A stretch of 64,000 nucleotides of DNA from Flavobacteriaceae bacterium HL-DH10 (GCA_031826515.1 CP134536.1:880001-944000), one strand, 5' to 3'; shown: positions 27,060-36,563, numbered from the stretch's first letter. Notes: a model not told the origin generated them from the letters alone. Numbers and translations: made by a program.

Positions 27060-27323
27060 ATGAGCAAGAAAGTTAAGGTTGTAATTCCTTGTGATGAAGC
27101 AAATCATGTTTGTGATAAAACACAATACAAAGAAGCTTCATTTTGGGAAATGATAAAACTCAATATACATTTAATTTACTGCAGAGCTTGTAGAAAATAT
27201 ACAAAGAACAATGCTCTACTTACTAAATCAATTACAAATTCTAAAGTTGAGTGTCTTAATAAAGACTGTAAAGAGAAAATGAAACAAAAACTTGAAAAAG
27301 CCATAAAGGAAGAAACTAATTAA
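27060..27323 (+). CDS. Small zinc-binding anti-sigma factor (ZAS-like)
   Basis: An 87-residue protein started at the ATG at 27060, three bases after the sigma-factor stop. It has the zinc-associated anti-sigma motif H-x3-C-x2-C (IHLIYCRAC, residues about 41-49) with upstream Cys residues, and no membrane segment, so it is probably a soluble, redox- or metal-responsive anti-sigma factor. Two more cysteines (ECLNKDCKEK) lie near the C-terminus. Co-transcription and motif together support control of the upstream sigma factor. Its last eight bases overlap the end of the convergent membrane-protein gene. Confidence 0.75.
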   Translation: MSKKVKVVIPCDEANHVCDKTQYKEASFWEMIKLNIHLIYCRACRKYTKNNALLTKSITNSKVECLNKDCKEKMKQKLEKAIKEETN

Positions 27324-28149
27324 ATAAAAGCATCATAACAAGCCATAGAATTGGCAACCCTTCTACCCAAAGCGCACTGTAATATTTCCTTTGTTCAATT
27401 TTAGAATATACCAATAACAATAGTGTAAAAACTGTAATAATCAGTAATATTAAAATTTCACTAAGCATTATGTCGTTTTTAAAAAACTCTAAAAAGAAAA
27501 AAACTAATAATAATATTACACCTATAGCCTTAGTTTGCTTCACGCCTATTTTTTGAGGCACCGTAGAAAGCTTCAAACTATCATATCGTAAATCCCTGAT
27601 TTCAAAAGGCAACATTAAAACAATTATAAAAATATAGCGCTGCACACCTGTTAATATTACGTCTGCATTTATAAAATAATCATTATTTATTAACGGAAGA
27701 AAAACAGTAACACCACTCCAAACCAATCCTATTAAATATATTTTAAGTCCACCAATACTTCTCAAATTATGTTGACTATCTAAAAACAAACGCTTTGGTA
27801 AAAAAGGAATAGCATATAAAAACGTAACAATACCAAAAACAGCAATATAAAACAATGTAATTTTATTCAGTTGAAGCCCATAATAACACATCAATAAAAA
27901 ACAAAAAAAAGAAAACAACTGAATACTTTTTAACCAGTTGGTTAGGCTTCTATGATGAAATTTTGCAATCCCAAAATATTTTACAAAATTATAACCTGTT
28001 ATAGTCGCATAAAATATAAAATATAATACATGTTCATCATAAGAAATATCAAATTCAATAAGCGTTAACCAGGTTAATGAATATACCGATAACGCTACAT
28101 GAATACTACTATTTATATAAAAATTTAAAAGTTTCTTAAGCACTGACAT
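27316..28149 (-). CDS. UbiA-like multi-pass membrane protein
   Basis: A 277-residue protein with seven to nine predicted membrane helices. The layout resembles UbiA prenyltransferases: a first conserved region with YNFVKYFGIAKF after helix 2, and a second with LPFEIRDLRYDS, in which the ExRDLxxD pattern recalls the second Asp-rich motif. The first canonical NxxxD motif is not intact (NFVKYF), so catalytic activity is uncertain. In Bacteroidota, proteins of this type are usually annotated as hypothetical. It stands alone and is convergent with the anti-sigma gene. Confidence 0.6.
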   Translation of the reverse strand: MSVLKKLLNFYINSSIHVALSVYSLTWLTLIEFDISYDEHVLYFIFYATITGYNFVKYFGIAKFHHRSLTNWLKSIQLFSFFCFLLMCYYGLQLNKITLFYIAVFGIVTFLYAIPFLPKRLFLDSQHNLRSIGGLKIYLIGLVWSGVTVFLPLINNDYFINADVILTGVQRYIFIIVLMLPFEIRDLRYDSLKLSTVPQKIGVKQTKAIGVILLLVFFFLEFFKNDIMLSEILILLIITVFTLLLLVYSKIEQRKYYSALWVEGLPILWLVMMLLFN

Positions 28150-28235
28150 TTTACAAAAATAAACAAACTGTTAATAACGTTTCCAAATGGTTAAAAACTT
28201 TCCGTTTTGCACAATAAAACGCATTAATTATTACT

Positions 28236-28243
28236 TATTTTTG
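28236..28243 (+). promoter_or_regulatory. Bacteroidota-type -7 box upstream of gcvP
   Basis: TATTTTTG matches TAnnTTTG and lies 26 bases before the gcvP start. A TTG at 28207-28209 is 26 bases upstream, slightly longer than the usual spacing. No glycine riboswitch fold is apparent in the 120-base leader. Confidence 0.5.
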
Positions 28244-28269
28244 CGATTTATATAACAAATCATAACTTA

Positions 28270-31119
28270 ATGAACACAAACGCTTTTGCATTGCGTCATA
28301 TTGGCCCTAGAGAAGAGGATAAAAACCTTATGTTACAGACTATTGGTGTCGACTCATTAGACCAATTAATATATGAAACCATACCAGATGATATTCGTTT
28401 AAAAAACGGATTAAATTTAGAAGAACCTATGACAGAGCATGAATATTTGCTCCACATACATGAACTTTCTAAAAAAAACAAAGTCTATAAAACTTACATC
28501 GGGTTAGGATATCACCCAACAATACTACCTGCAGTTATACAAAGAAATATTCTTGAAAACCCAGGATGGTACACAGCATACACACCTTACCAAGCTGAAA
28601 TTGCACAAGGAAGATTAGAAGCGCTTTTAAATTTTCAAACCATGGTTATTGATTTAACAGGAATGGAAATTGCAAATGCATCACTTCTTGACGAAAGTAC
28701 TGCAGCAGCAGAAGCTATGAGTTTATTATTTGCAGTTCGTGATCGTGCACAAAAAAAGACAGGCATAAATAAGTTTTTTGTTTCAGAAAACATTCTACCT
28801 CAAACATTATCGCTTCTTCAAACTAGAGCAACCCCAATTGGTATTGAGTTAGTTATTGGTAGTGAAGATAATTTTGATTTCTCTTCAGAATTCTTTGGAG
28901 CCATTTTACAATATCCAGGTAAAGATGGACAAATAACAGATATAAAAACTTTTATTAGTAAGGCTAATGATGCTCAAATAAAAGTAGCTGTAGCTGCCGA
29001 TATTTTAAGCTTGGTAAAATTAGAAGCTCCCGGTAAATTTGGTGCCGATGTTGTTGTTGGAACCACCCAACGTTTTGGTATTCCAATGGGCTATGGCGGT
29101 CCTCATGCAGCCTATTTTGCTACCAAAGAAGCATATAAACGTGACTTACCTGGGCGTATTATTGGTATTACAAAAGATACTAATGGCAACAGAGCTCTCC
29201 GCATGGCTTTACAAACACGCGAGCAACATATTAAACGCGACAAAGCAACTTCAAATATATGTACCGCACAAGTTTTACTAGCTGTAATGGCTAGTATGTA
29301 TGCGGTTTACCATGGAGCAAACGGTTTAAAATTTATTGCCAATAAAGTTCATAATAAAACATCTACTTTAGCCAATGCTTTAGAAAAACTAGGCTATAAA
29401 CAAGTAAACACGTCTTTCTTTGATACGCTTCAGGTAAAAACAAAAGCTAAAAAAATTAAAAAGGTTGCTACAGAAAAGAAAGTAAATCTATACTATCCAG
29501 ATAAAAACACAGTTACCATTTCTATTAATGAAACCACTTCAATTAGAGATATTAACTATTTAATTTCAGTTTTTGCAGAAGCCGCTAAGAAAGAAACTAT
29601 TGTGTGTTCTTCTATTGAAAGCTTTAATAATATTGATGAATCGATACAAAGAACTTCGGATTTCTTAACTCTTGATGTTTTTAAAACATATCATTCTGAA
29701 ACCGAATTGATGCGTTATATAAAATCGTTAGAGCGCAAAGATTTATCATTAAACCATTCTATGATTTCTTTAGGATCTTGTACCATGAAACTAAACGCTG
29801 CATCAGAAATGTTGCCTTTAAGCATTTATAAATGGGCCAATATTCATCCTTTTGTTCCTGCAAAACAAGCTAAAGGCTATTTAACTGTTTTAAAAGAATT
29901 AGAAGATCAGCTAACTGAAATCACTGGCTTTGCAGCCACTTCCTTGCAACCTAATTCGGGTGCTCAAGGAGAATTTGCTGGACTTATGGTAATAAAAGCA
30001 TATCACGAATCGCGTGGCGACCACCATAGAAACATTTGCTTAATTCCATCATCTGCTCACGGTACAAACCCAGCTAGTGCTGTTATGGCTGGTATGAAAG
30101 TTATTGTTACCAAATCAACCGAAGAAGGCAATATTGATGTTGATGATTTGCGCGAAAAAGCAGAATTATACAAAGACAACTTATCGTGTTTAATGGTAAC
30201 CTACCCATCCACACATGGTGTATATGAATCTGCTATTAAAGAAATCACTAAATTAATTCATGATAATGGCGGACAGGTTTATATGGATGGTGCCAATATG
30301 AATGCCCAAGTAGGACTTACCAATCCAGGCAATATCGGAGCTGATGTTTGCCACCTCAACTTACACAAAACATTTGCTATTCCTCATGGAGGTGGAGGTC
30401 CTGGTGTTGGCCCTATATGTGTAGCTAAACAATTAGTGCCATTTTTACCAGGAAATCCAGTTATTAAAACAGGTGGTAAAAAAGCAATTACAGCCATATC
30501 TGCAGCACCTTATGGATCTGCTCTTGCTTGCTTGATATCTTATGGCTATATTAAAATGTTGGGTGCCGAAGGTTTAACAGAATCTACTAAAATAGCCATT
30601 TTAAATGCCAACTATATTAAACAACGTTTAGAAGGTAATTTTGATACTTTATATTCTGGTGAACGTGGTAGAGCTGCACATGAGATGATTGTAGACTGCA
30701 GACCTTTTAAAGCCAACGGCATTGAAGTTACAGATATAGCGAAACGTTTAATGGATTATGGTTTCCATGCTCCTACTGTTTCTTTTCCTGTTGCTGGAAC
30801 ATTAATGATAGAACCAACAGAAAGCGAAAGTAAAACAGAAATTGACAGGTTTTGTGATGCAATGATTTCTATTAAAAAAGAAATAGATAGCGTTTCTAAA
30901 GAAGACAACAACAACGTTTTAAAAAATGCGCCTCACACCTTAGAAATGATTACAGCCAACACATGGGATTTACCATACTCTCGTGAGGCTGCAGCATTTC
31001 CTTTAGACTATGTAAAAACAAACAAATTTTGGCCTAGTGTAAGACGTGTGGATGATGCCTATGGAGATAGAAATTTAGTATGCTCCTGCGTTCCTATTGA
31101 AGCCTATGCAGAAGCGTAA
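28270..31119 (+). CDS. gcvP: Glycine dehydrogenase (decarboxylating), P-protein
   Basis: A 949-residue full-length (fused N- and C-terminal halves) P-protein of the glycine cleavage system. FALRHIGPREEDKNLML is the N-terminal signature, MGYGGPHAAYFATK lies in the first half, and the PLP-lysine segment HLNLHKTFAIPHGGGGPGVGP (given as HLNLHKTFAIPH and GGGGPGVGP) is in the second half. It decarboxylates glycine and transfers the aminomethyl group to lipoyl H-protein. The other gcv genes are not in the window. A strong hairpin terminator follows. Confidence 0.98.
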   Translation: MNTNAFALRHIGPREEDKNLMLQTIGVDSLDQLIYETIPDDIRLKNGLNLEEPMTEHEYLLHIHELSKKNKVYKTYIGLGYHPTILPAVIQRNILENPGWYTAYTPYQAEIAQGRLEALLNFQTMVIDLTGMEIANASLLDESTAAAEAMSLLFAVRDRAQKKTGINKFFVSENILPQTLSLLQTRATPIGIELVIGSEDNFDFSSEFFGAILQYPGKDGQITDIKTFISKANDAQIKVAVAADILSLVKLEAPGKFGADVVVGTTQRFGIPMGYGGPHAAYFATKEAYKRDLPGRIIGITKDTNGNRALRMALQTREQHIKRDKATSNICTAQVLLAVMASMYAVYHGANGLKFIANKVHNKTSTLANALEKLGYKQVNTSFFDTLQVKTKAKKIKKVATEKKVNLYYPDKNTVTISINETTSIRDINYLISVFAEAAKKETIVCSSIESFNNIDESIQRTSDFLTLDVFKTYHSETELMRYIKSLERKDLSLNHSMISLGSCTMKLNAASEMLPLSIYKWANIHPFVPAKQAKGYLTVLKELEDQLTEITGFAATSLQPNSGAQGEFAGLMVIKAYHESRGDHHRNICLIPSSAHGTNPASAVMAGMKVIVTKSTEEGNIDVDDLREKAELYKDNLSCLMVTYPSTHGVYESAIKEITKLIHDNGGQVYMDGANMNAQVGLTNPGNIGADVCHLNLHKTFAIPHGGGGPGVGPICVAKQLVPFLPGNPVIKTGGKKAITAISAAPYGSALACLISYGYIKMLGAEGLTESTKIAILNANYIKQRLEGNFDTLYSGERGRAAHEMIVDCRPFKANGIEVTDIAKRLMDYGFHAPTVSFPVAGTLMIEPTESESKTEIDRFCDAMISIKKEIDSVSKEDNNNVLKNAPHTLEMITANTWDLPYSREAAAFPLDYVKTNKFWPSVRRVDDAYGDRNLVCSCVPIEAYAEA

Positions 31120-31160
31120 AATAAGCTGTTGAACATCGTAAAATAATTCGAAAATATCAT

Positions 31161-31215
31161 GCCTTTAATTATAAAGTAATTATCTTGCTGTTACTTTAAT
31201 TTAAAGGCAATTTTT
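31161..31215 (+). terminator. Terminator after gcvP
   Basis: GCCTTTAATTATAAAGTAA (31161-31179) pairs with TTACTTTAATTTAAAGGC (31190-31207) with small internal irregularities, followed by AATTTTT. It separates gcvP from the next operon. Confidence 0.75.
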
Positions 31216-31222
31216 CTACAAT

Positions 31223-32281
31223 ATGAATATCAAAATTACTGGCACAGGAAGCTATATACCTGCCAATATAGAGAAGAATGAAGAGTTTTTCAATAATGAG
31301 TTTTTAAATAGCGATGGCTCAACAATTAACGCTCCCAACGAGGTAATCGTAAAGAAATTTAAGGCTATAACGGGCATTGAAGAAAGGCGTTATGCAAAAA
31401 AACATTTAAACACATCAGATATAGCCTCTTTTGCTGCCGAAAAAGCGATTGAGGATGCTAAAATTAATCGTGAAGATTTAGATTATATTATTGTAGCTCA
31501 CAACTATGGCGATATAAGACACGATAGTATTCAAAGTGATACCGTGCCTAGCATAGCTTCTAGAGTAAAACATCTTTTACGCATTAAAAATCCAAAATGT
31601 GTAGCATATGATATCCTTTTTGGTTGCCCAGGTTGGGTAGAAGCTACAATTCAAGCAAATGCTTTTATAAAATCAGGGATTGCTAAAAAATGTCTTGTTA
31701 TAGGTGCCGAAACCTTATCTCGTATGATTGATCCACACGATAGAGATTCTATGATTTATAGTGATGGTGCTGGTGCTGTGGTATTAGAATCTACAAATGA
31801 TGAAGGTGGTATAATCACTCATAATACGGCTACTTATGCCTTTGATGAAGCACACTTTATATACTTTGGAGAAACCTATAAGCAAGAAACTAATGAAGAC
31901 CGTAGATACATAAAAATGTACGGCAGAAAAATTTATGAATTTGCTTTAACCAATGTACCGCTTGCCATGAAGTCTGCTCTTGACAAAAGTGGTATTGACA
32001 TTAAAGATGTTAAGAAAATACTCATTCATCAAGCCAATGAAAAGATGGACGAAGCTATTGTAAAGCGCTTTTATGAATTATATAATCTTGAAATGCCTGA
32101 AGGTATTATGCCAATGAGCATTGGTAAATTAGGAAATTCTAGTGTAGCAACTATACCAACGCTATACAATATGATATTAAAAGGCGCTCTTGAAAACCAA
32201 GAAATAAATAAAGGTGATGTTATTATTTTTGCAAGTGTTGGTGCTGGTATGAATATAAATGCTATTGTCTACAAACAATAA
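31223..32281 (+). CDS. Ketoacyl-ACP synthase III (FabH-like)
   Basis: A 352-residue KAS III. The catalytic residues are Cys135 (LFGCPGW), His269 (LIHQAN) and Asn305 (GKLGNSSVA). The N-terminal MNIKITGTGSYIP and the ITGIEERRYA loop are typical. The GNSSVATIP sequence differs from the GNTSAASIP of housekeeping FabH. Its position three bases before a methyltransferase and upstream of polysaccharide genes suggests that it makes an acyl chain for a surface glycolipid or secondary metabolite rather than the main fatty-acid starter unit; that role is inferred. Confidence 0.88.
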   Translation: MNIKITGTGSYIPANIEKNEEFFNNEFLNSDGSTINAPNEVIVKKFKAITGIEERRYAKKHLNTSDIASFAAEKAIEDAKINREDLDYIIVAHNYGDIRHDSIQSDTVPSIASRVKHLLRIKNPKCVAYDILFGCPGWVEATIQANAFIKSGIAKKCLVIGAETLSRMIDPHDRDSMIYSDGAGAVVLESTNDEGGIITHNTATYAFDEAHFIYFGETYKQETNEDRRYIKMYGRKIYEFALTNVPLAMKSALDKSGIDIKDVKKILIHQANEKMDEAIVKRFYELYNLEMPEGIMPMSIGKLGNSSVATIPTLYNMILKGALENQEINKGDVIIFASVGAGMNINAIVYKQ

Positions 32282-32283
32282 TT

Positions 32284-32805
32284 ATGTACAAAAAAAACTA
32301 TCCAAGTAAACGTTTTAAACACACTATAGAATTTTTAAAAAGTAATGTTTCTAATTCTGAATCTATATTAGATTTAGGAATAGAAAATGCTTTAACAAAT
32401 GTGATGCAACAACATGGCTATTCTGTTAAAAACACAAAAGGTGAAGATTTAGATATGGACACTTCAACAATAACAAATTCTAATGCAGATGTCGTTACAG
32501 CCTTTGAAATTCTAGAACACCTTATATCTCCTTTTACTGTTTTAAAAGACATAAAGGCCAACAAACTAGTTGCAAGCATACCTTTAAGGTTATGGTTTTC
32601 TTCAGCCTATAGAAGTAAAACCGATTTATGGGACAGACATTTTCATGAATTTGAGGACTGGCAGTTCGATTGGCTTTTAGAAAAAGCGGGGTGGAAAATT
32701 ATAGACCGAAAAAAATGGACAAATCCAACAAAAAAAATAGGCTTCAGACCTATTTTACGATGGTTTACTCCAAGATATTATATAGTCTATGCCGAAAGAG
32801 TTTAA
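32284..32805 (+). CDS. Class I SAM-dependent methyltransferase
   Basis: A 173-residue protein of the short Methyltransf_23/11 type. ILDLGIENALTNVM is a weakened SAM motif I (DLGIE in place of DxGxG), GEDLDMDT holds the acidic motif II, and VVTAFEILEHLISP is the motif IV region typical of methyltransferases near polysaccharide genes. A WDRHFHEFEDWQFDWLLEKAGW stretch (given as WDRHFHEFEDW and LLEKAGW) follows. The substrate is unknown. It starts two bases after the KAS III stop, so it is co-transcribed with it. Confidence 0.8.
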   Translation: MYKKNYPSKRFKHTIEFLKSNVSNSESILDLGIENALTNVMQQHGYSVKNTKGEDLDMDTSTITNSNADVVTAFEILEHLISPFTVLKDIKANKLVASIPLRLWFSSAYRSKTDLWDRHFHEFEDWQFDWLLEKAGWKIIDRKKWTNPTKKIGFRPILRWFTPRYYIVYAERV

Positions 32806-32875
32806 TTTTATTATAAGTAAATGATTGTTTTCTTTTTTCAATCATAAATCAAAAAAACATCATTAGCTTAATAAA

Positions 32876-34057
32876 ATGAATATCGGAGTAGTACTTGATA
32901 ATGAATTTGATAACGACCATAGGGTTCAAAAAGAAATACGTGTATTATTATCTGAAGGGCATTCAATCTTCCTTTTATGCTTCGACTTTGGCAATGCATA
33001 CAAAACCTATAATGATATAGAAGTTACCAGAATTCCTATTCATAAAAAAATTAAAGATGCTTTAGTTTTGCTTAGTACCAACTTTGTGTTTTATGAATTT
33101 TTATGGAAACAACACATTACATCATTTATCATAAAAAATAAGTTAGATGCTTTACATGTTCATGATTTATATCTAGCAAAGGCTGCTAAAAAAGGTATTT
33201 TAGCATCTCCATTTTCTATACCTCTTACTCTAGATTTACATGAAAATTACCCCGCAGCAATAAACTCATACGAGTGGGCTACAAAAGGTTGGAGAAAACA
33301 CATCGTTCAACCAAAAAAATGGTATAAAAAAGAAGGTGAATATCTAAAATATGCTAACAACCTTATTGTCTTAAGTAACTATTTTAAAGATAATTTATTA
33401 CAAAGATTTACCTTTTTAAAAGCGACACCAATTTCTGTTCATCCGAATATGCCAGATTTTGAAAGTTTTGAAAGCTTTAAAAAAAATGATTTTCCTGTAG
33501 CATTTGAATCCATTCATCCCACAGTTTTTTATTTTGGTGTTGTTGCCAAACGTAGAGGCATAATTGATATTCTTCCTTGGCTTATCCAGTTATTAGAAAA
33601 AGGAAAAAAATTCCACACCCTTATTATTGGACCGATAGATAAAGCTGATAAAAGGCTATTTAACAGTTACATCAATCACCCTGTATTAAAAAACAATCTA
33701 ACTTACATTCCATGGAGTGATGTAAAATATCTTCCTGCCTATTTAAAAAAAATAAGTATTGGATTAGCGCCATTTCAGGTAAATGCTCAACATGACTCAG
33801 GAATTGCAAATAAACTATTCCAATATATGTATGGAGAAATACCAATATTAGCAACTAAATGTAAAGCACAACAAGAACTTATCGAAAATTCTGGTTGCGG
33901 ATTACTATATGATAATTTTGAAGAGTTTGACGAAAACCTTACTAAATTAATAGAAAATCCCGAATTAAGAAAAACATTGGGAGCAAAAGGAAAGAAAGAA
34001 TTGCTTAAACTTTATAAAGAAAAAGCGGATTGCAATTTTATTGAAATATACAAATAA
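32876..34057 (+). CDS. Glycosyltransferase, GT4-like
   Basis: A 393-residue GT-B glycosyltransferase. The N-terminal domain starts with IGVVLDNEFDNDHRVQKE and has LHVHDLYLAK. The C-terminal nucleotide-sugar domain has FGVVAKRRGI, LIIGPIDKAD, and the E-x7-E-like region near GEIPILATKCKAQQELI with LLYDNFEEFDENL after it. The donor and acceptor sugars cannot be told. It lies 70 bases after the methyltransferase and 103 bases before the acetyltransferase, and is probably part of the same surface-polysaccharide locus. Confidence 0.87.
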   Translation: MNIGVVLDNEFDNDHRVQKEIRVLLSEGHSIFLLCFDFGNAYKTYNDIEVTRIPIHKKIKDALVLLSTNFVFYEFLWKQHITSFIIKNKLDALHVHDLYLAKAAKKGILASPFSIPLTLDLHENYPAAINSYEWATKGWRKHIVQPKKWYKKEGEYLKYANNLIVLSNYFKDNLLQRFTFLKATPISVHPNMPDFESFESFKKNDFPVAFESIHPTVFYFGVVAKRRGIIDILPWLIQLLEKGKKFHTLIIGPIDKADKRLFNSYINHPVLKNNLTYIPWSDVKYLPAYLKKISIGLAPFQVNAQHDSGIANKLFQYMYGEIPILATKCKAQQELIENSGCGLLYDNFEEFDENLTKLIENPELRKTLGAKGKKELLKLYKEKADCNFIEIYK

Positions 34058-34160
34058 GCATTTTTTTGTTTCATGGGAATCTGAAAACTTTCATAAAAGT
34101 TCCTTATTTTTATACGCCGCATTATTTCACTTAATTACAACTTAATATAACCTAGCTGTT

Positions 34161-34742
34161 TTGAATACAAAAAATTTATTTTATTCCCATCCAACAGCAG
34201 TAATTGATTCTAATTCTGAAATAGGTATGCATACCAAAATATGGCATTTCTCTCACATAATGAGCGATTCAAAGATTGGAGAATCTTGCAATATTGGACA
34301 AAATGTAGTTATTTCACCTAACGTTATTATTGGCAATCGGGTTAAAATTCAAAATAATGTATCTGTTTACAGTGGCGTAATATGTGAAGATGATGTTTTC
34401 CTAGGTCCTTCAATGGTATTTACAAACGTTATTAACCCTAGAAGTTTTATTGTTCGTAAAAAAGAGTTTTTAGAAACTTATGTAGAAAAAGGTGCGACTA
34501 TTGGTGCCAATGCCACTATTATATGTGGAAATCGTATTGGAACTTATGCCATGATAGGTGCTGGTACTGTAATAACAAAACCTGTACCTGCCTATGCGTT
34601 AATTGTAGGTAATCCTGGAAAACAAATAGGATGGGTTAGCAAATATGGTCATAGGCTAACTTTTAATAGTAACAATGAGGCCACTTGTAAAGAAAGTGGT
34701 GAAAAATATAGAATAGACAACAATACTTTAATTCCTGAATAA
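34161..34742 (+). CDS. WbpD/WlbB-like sugar N-acetyltransferase, left-handed beta-helix
   Basis: A 193-residue protein from a TTG start. It has hexapeptide repeats (IGESCNIGQNVVISPNVIIGNR, given as IGESCNIGQNVVI and IGNRVKIQNNV; ATIGANATIICGNRIGTYAMIG in the second half) and the conserved VFTNVINPRS loop of UDP-2-acetamido-3-amino-2,3-dideoxyglucuronate N-acetyltransferases (WbpD). The C-terminal segment is a short tail after GNPGKQIGW. It should acetylate the 3-amino group of a nucleotide-sugar uronate for O-antigen or capsule. The dehydrogenase gene follows after two bases. Confidence 0.85.
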   Translation: MNTKNLFYSHPTAVIDSNSEIGMHTKIWHFSHIMSDSKIGESCNIGQNVVISPNVIIGNRVKIQNNVSVYSGVICEDDVFLGPSMVFTNVINPRSFIVRKKEFLETYVEKGATIGANATIICGNRIGTYAMIGAGTVITKPVPAYALIVGNPGKQIGWVSKYGHRLTFNSNNEATCKESGEKYRIDNNTLIPE

Positions 34743-34744
34743 AA

Positions 34745-35710
34745 TTGAAAAAATTTGCCTTAATGGGAGCTGCTGGTTTTATAGCCCCACGACACTTAAA
34801 AGCTATAAAGGAAACTAACAACCAACTTCTTGCTGCTTACGACCCCAATGATAGCGTAGGTATTATAGATTCTTTCTTTCCTCAGGCTCATTTTTTCACC
34901 GAATTTGAGCGTTTTGATCGTCATTTAGAAAAATTACGCATAGAAAAACAGCAAGCTATCGATTATGTATCAATTTGCACACCTAATTATTTACATGATG
35001 CCCATGTACGTTTTGCATTAAGAAATGGTGCAGATGCTATATGTGAAAAGCCACTGGTATTAAATCCATGGAATGCAGAAAAACTAATAGTTTTAGAAGA
35101 AAATTATTCAAATAAAATTAATACTATTTTACAATTAAGACTACACCCTTCTATAATTGCGCTGAAAGAAAGAATTAAAAATGAACCAAGTGATAAGATT
35201 TATGATATTGACTTAACTTATATCACTTCAAGAGGAAATTGGTATTATGCTTCATGGAAAAGTGCTATTGAAAAATCTGGTGGTATTTGTTCCAATATAG
35301 GAATTCATTTTTTCGATATGCTCATTTGGATTTTTGGTGATGTAGAAAAAAGCATAGTTCATGTTATGGAACATGATAGAGCTTCTGGAGTATTACATTT
35401 AAAAAACGCCAATGTTAGATGGTTTTTATCTATTAATTCAGATACTTTACCTCAAGAAATTTCAGAAAGTGGACAACGAACGTTTAGAACGATTACAATA
35501 GATAAACAAGAACTAGAGTTTAGTGCAGGTTTTACTGATTTACACACAGAATCTTACAAACACATTCTTTCTAAAAATGGTTTTGGAATATCTAAAACTT
35601 TAAAATCGCTTAAATTAGCTCATGAATTAAGACATGCGCCTATTGCACCTCTTACTGATGATTTTCACCCTTTTGCTAAACTTCCGTTATCAAAACACCC
35701 ATTTAGCTGA
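34745..35710 (+). CDS. Gfo/Idh/MocA-family oxidoreductase, WlbA/WbpB-like
   Basis: A 321-residue NAD(P)-dependent oxidoreductase from a TTG start. The N-terminal Rossmann fold begins FALMGAAGFIAPRHLKA, and the conserved ICTPNYLHDAH and CEKPLVLNPW (EKP motif) follow. LRLHPSIIALKE and GGICSNIGIHFFDMLIWIFG carry the catalytic lysine/histidine region. The protein matches the UDP-GlcNAc-uronate 3-dehydrogenases WlbA/WbpB, which make the 3-keto sugar that is then aminated and acetylated. The aminotransferase (WbpE) is not in the window. It is paired with the acetyltransferase gene. Confidence 0.87.
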   Translation: MKKFALMGAAGFIAPRHLKAIKETNNQLLAAYDPNDSVGIIDSFFPQAHFFTEFERFDRHLEKLRIEKQQAIDYVSICTPNYLHDAHVRFALRNGADAICEKPLVLNPWNAEKLIVLEENYSNKINTILQLRLHPSIIALKERIKNEPSDKIYDIDLTYITSRGNWYYASWKSAIEKSGGICSNIGIHFFDMLIWIFGDVEKSIVHVMEHDRASGVLHLKNANVRWFLSINSDTLPQEISESGQRTFRTITIDKQELEFSAGFTDLHTESYKHILSKNGFGISKTLKSLKLAHELRHAPIAPLTDDFHPFAKLPLSKHPFS

Positions 35711-35741
35711 AGTCGTATTATTTAGTCTCAATAAAAATGAA

Positions 35742-36563
35742 TTAAAAACTCCAATCTTTATAACGACTTGAAGCTTCTAATTCATTTTCAATAGCATCAT
35801 CTAACTCAGAAAAAAAATCAATTCCGGTTAGTTTTTCAATGGTATCTACAGATACTACGAATTCATATAAAGGTTTATTAGAATCTTTATGAGGCAGTAA
35901 GAAGGCTATCATTTTTGTTTTCCCTGTGTTATTATCAATTAACACTTTATAAAACTGATTTGGAACAGAAACATGCTCGTCTCCAATAGTTTTCATATTC
36001 CCTTTTAATACACCTCCCGTCACAACAAAAACACCATCATATTTACTAGCCCAATAGCGCGTTTTTTGTTCTAAGCTATTCCAAATACCAGCGTTAAATT
36101 GATGGTCTTGCGGACTAATATTACTTGTTAAAAAAGTTTCATCGTGAGCAAACTGACTATAACGTCTATCTCCAGCAGGACATAAATGCCCACGGTCGTA
36201 ACCAGATTTTTTATAATTTCTCCAATCGGCCGCCCCTGTTTTTACAGCTTTATCAATTTCAAAATACGGACGCTTAAAATTGGCATTAGATAAATGTGAT
36301 TTTTTTAGTTCGTATGCTACCCATTCTGCCTGTTCATGGGACTCACTATATGATAACGAATACCCTTCATGATGTACAATTTGTCCTGTTGTACTCGTTG
36401 GTAAAAAATATTCGTTGGTATTATTTTTTACATGCTTACCATCTTTAACAATTTCAGCTTGCTTTTCTTCATTTAAAAAATACTCATAACTATAAACCCC
36501 TAAAAGAATTAAGGCAGCTATAACTGAGTATAAAGTTCTTTTGTTCAAACTATTCCAAAACAA
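35742..36563 (-). CDS. DNA/RNA non-specific endonuclease, membrane-anchored
   Basis: A 273-residue nuclease with an N-terminal membrane segment (LYSVIAALILLGVYSYEYF) and the DNA/RNA non-specific endonuclease domain: DRGHLCPAGDRRYS holds the catalytic histidine, and the SNISPQDHQFNAGIWN stretch holds the Mg-binding asparagine. It is exported or membrane-tethered and cleaves nucleic acid outside the cytoplasm. Its start overlaps the end of pafA by 14 bases, so the nuclease and the phosphatase are made together. Confidence 0.9.
   Translation of the reverse strand: MFWNSLNKRTLYSVIAALILLGVYSYEYFLNEEKQAEIVKDGKHVKNNTNEYFLPTSTTGQIVHHEGYSLSYSESHEQAEWVAYELKKSHLSNANFKRPYFEIDKAVKTGAADWRNYKKSGYDRGHLCPAGDRRYSQFAHDETFLTSNISPQDHQFNAGIWNSLEQKTRYWASKYDGVFVVTGGVLKGNMKTIGDEHVSVPNQFYKVLIDNNTGKTKMIAFLLPHKDSNKPLYEFVVSVDTIEKLTGIDFFSELDDAIENELEASSRYKDWSF

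Noticed and set aside
28150-28269. Glycine riboswitch before gcvP
   Set aside because: The 120-base leader is very AT-rich and has no paired aptamer-like structure that I can fold by eye.
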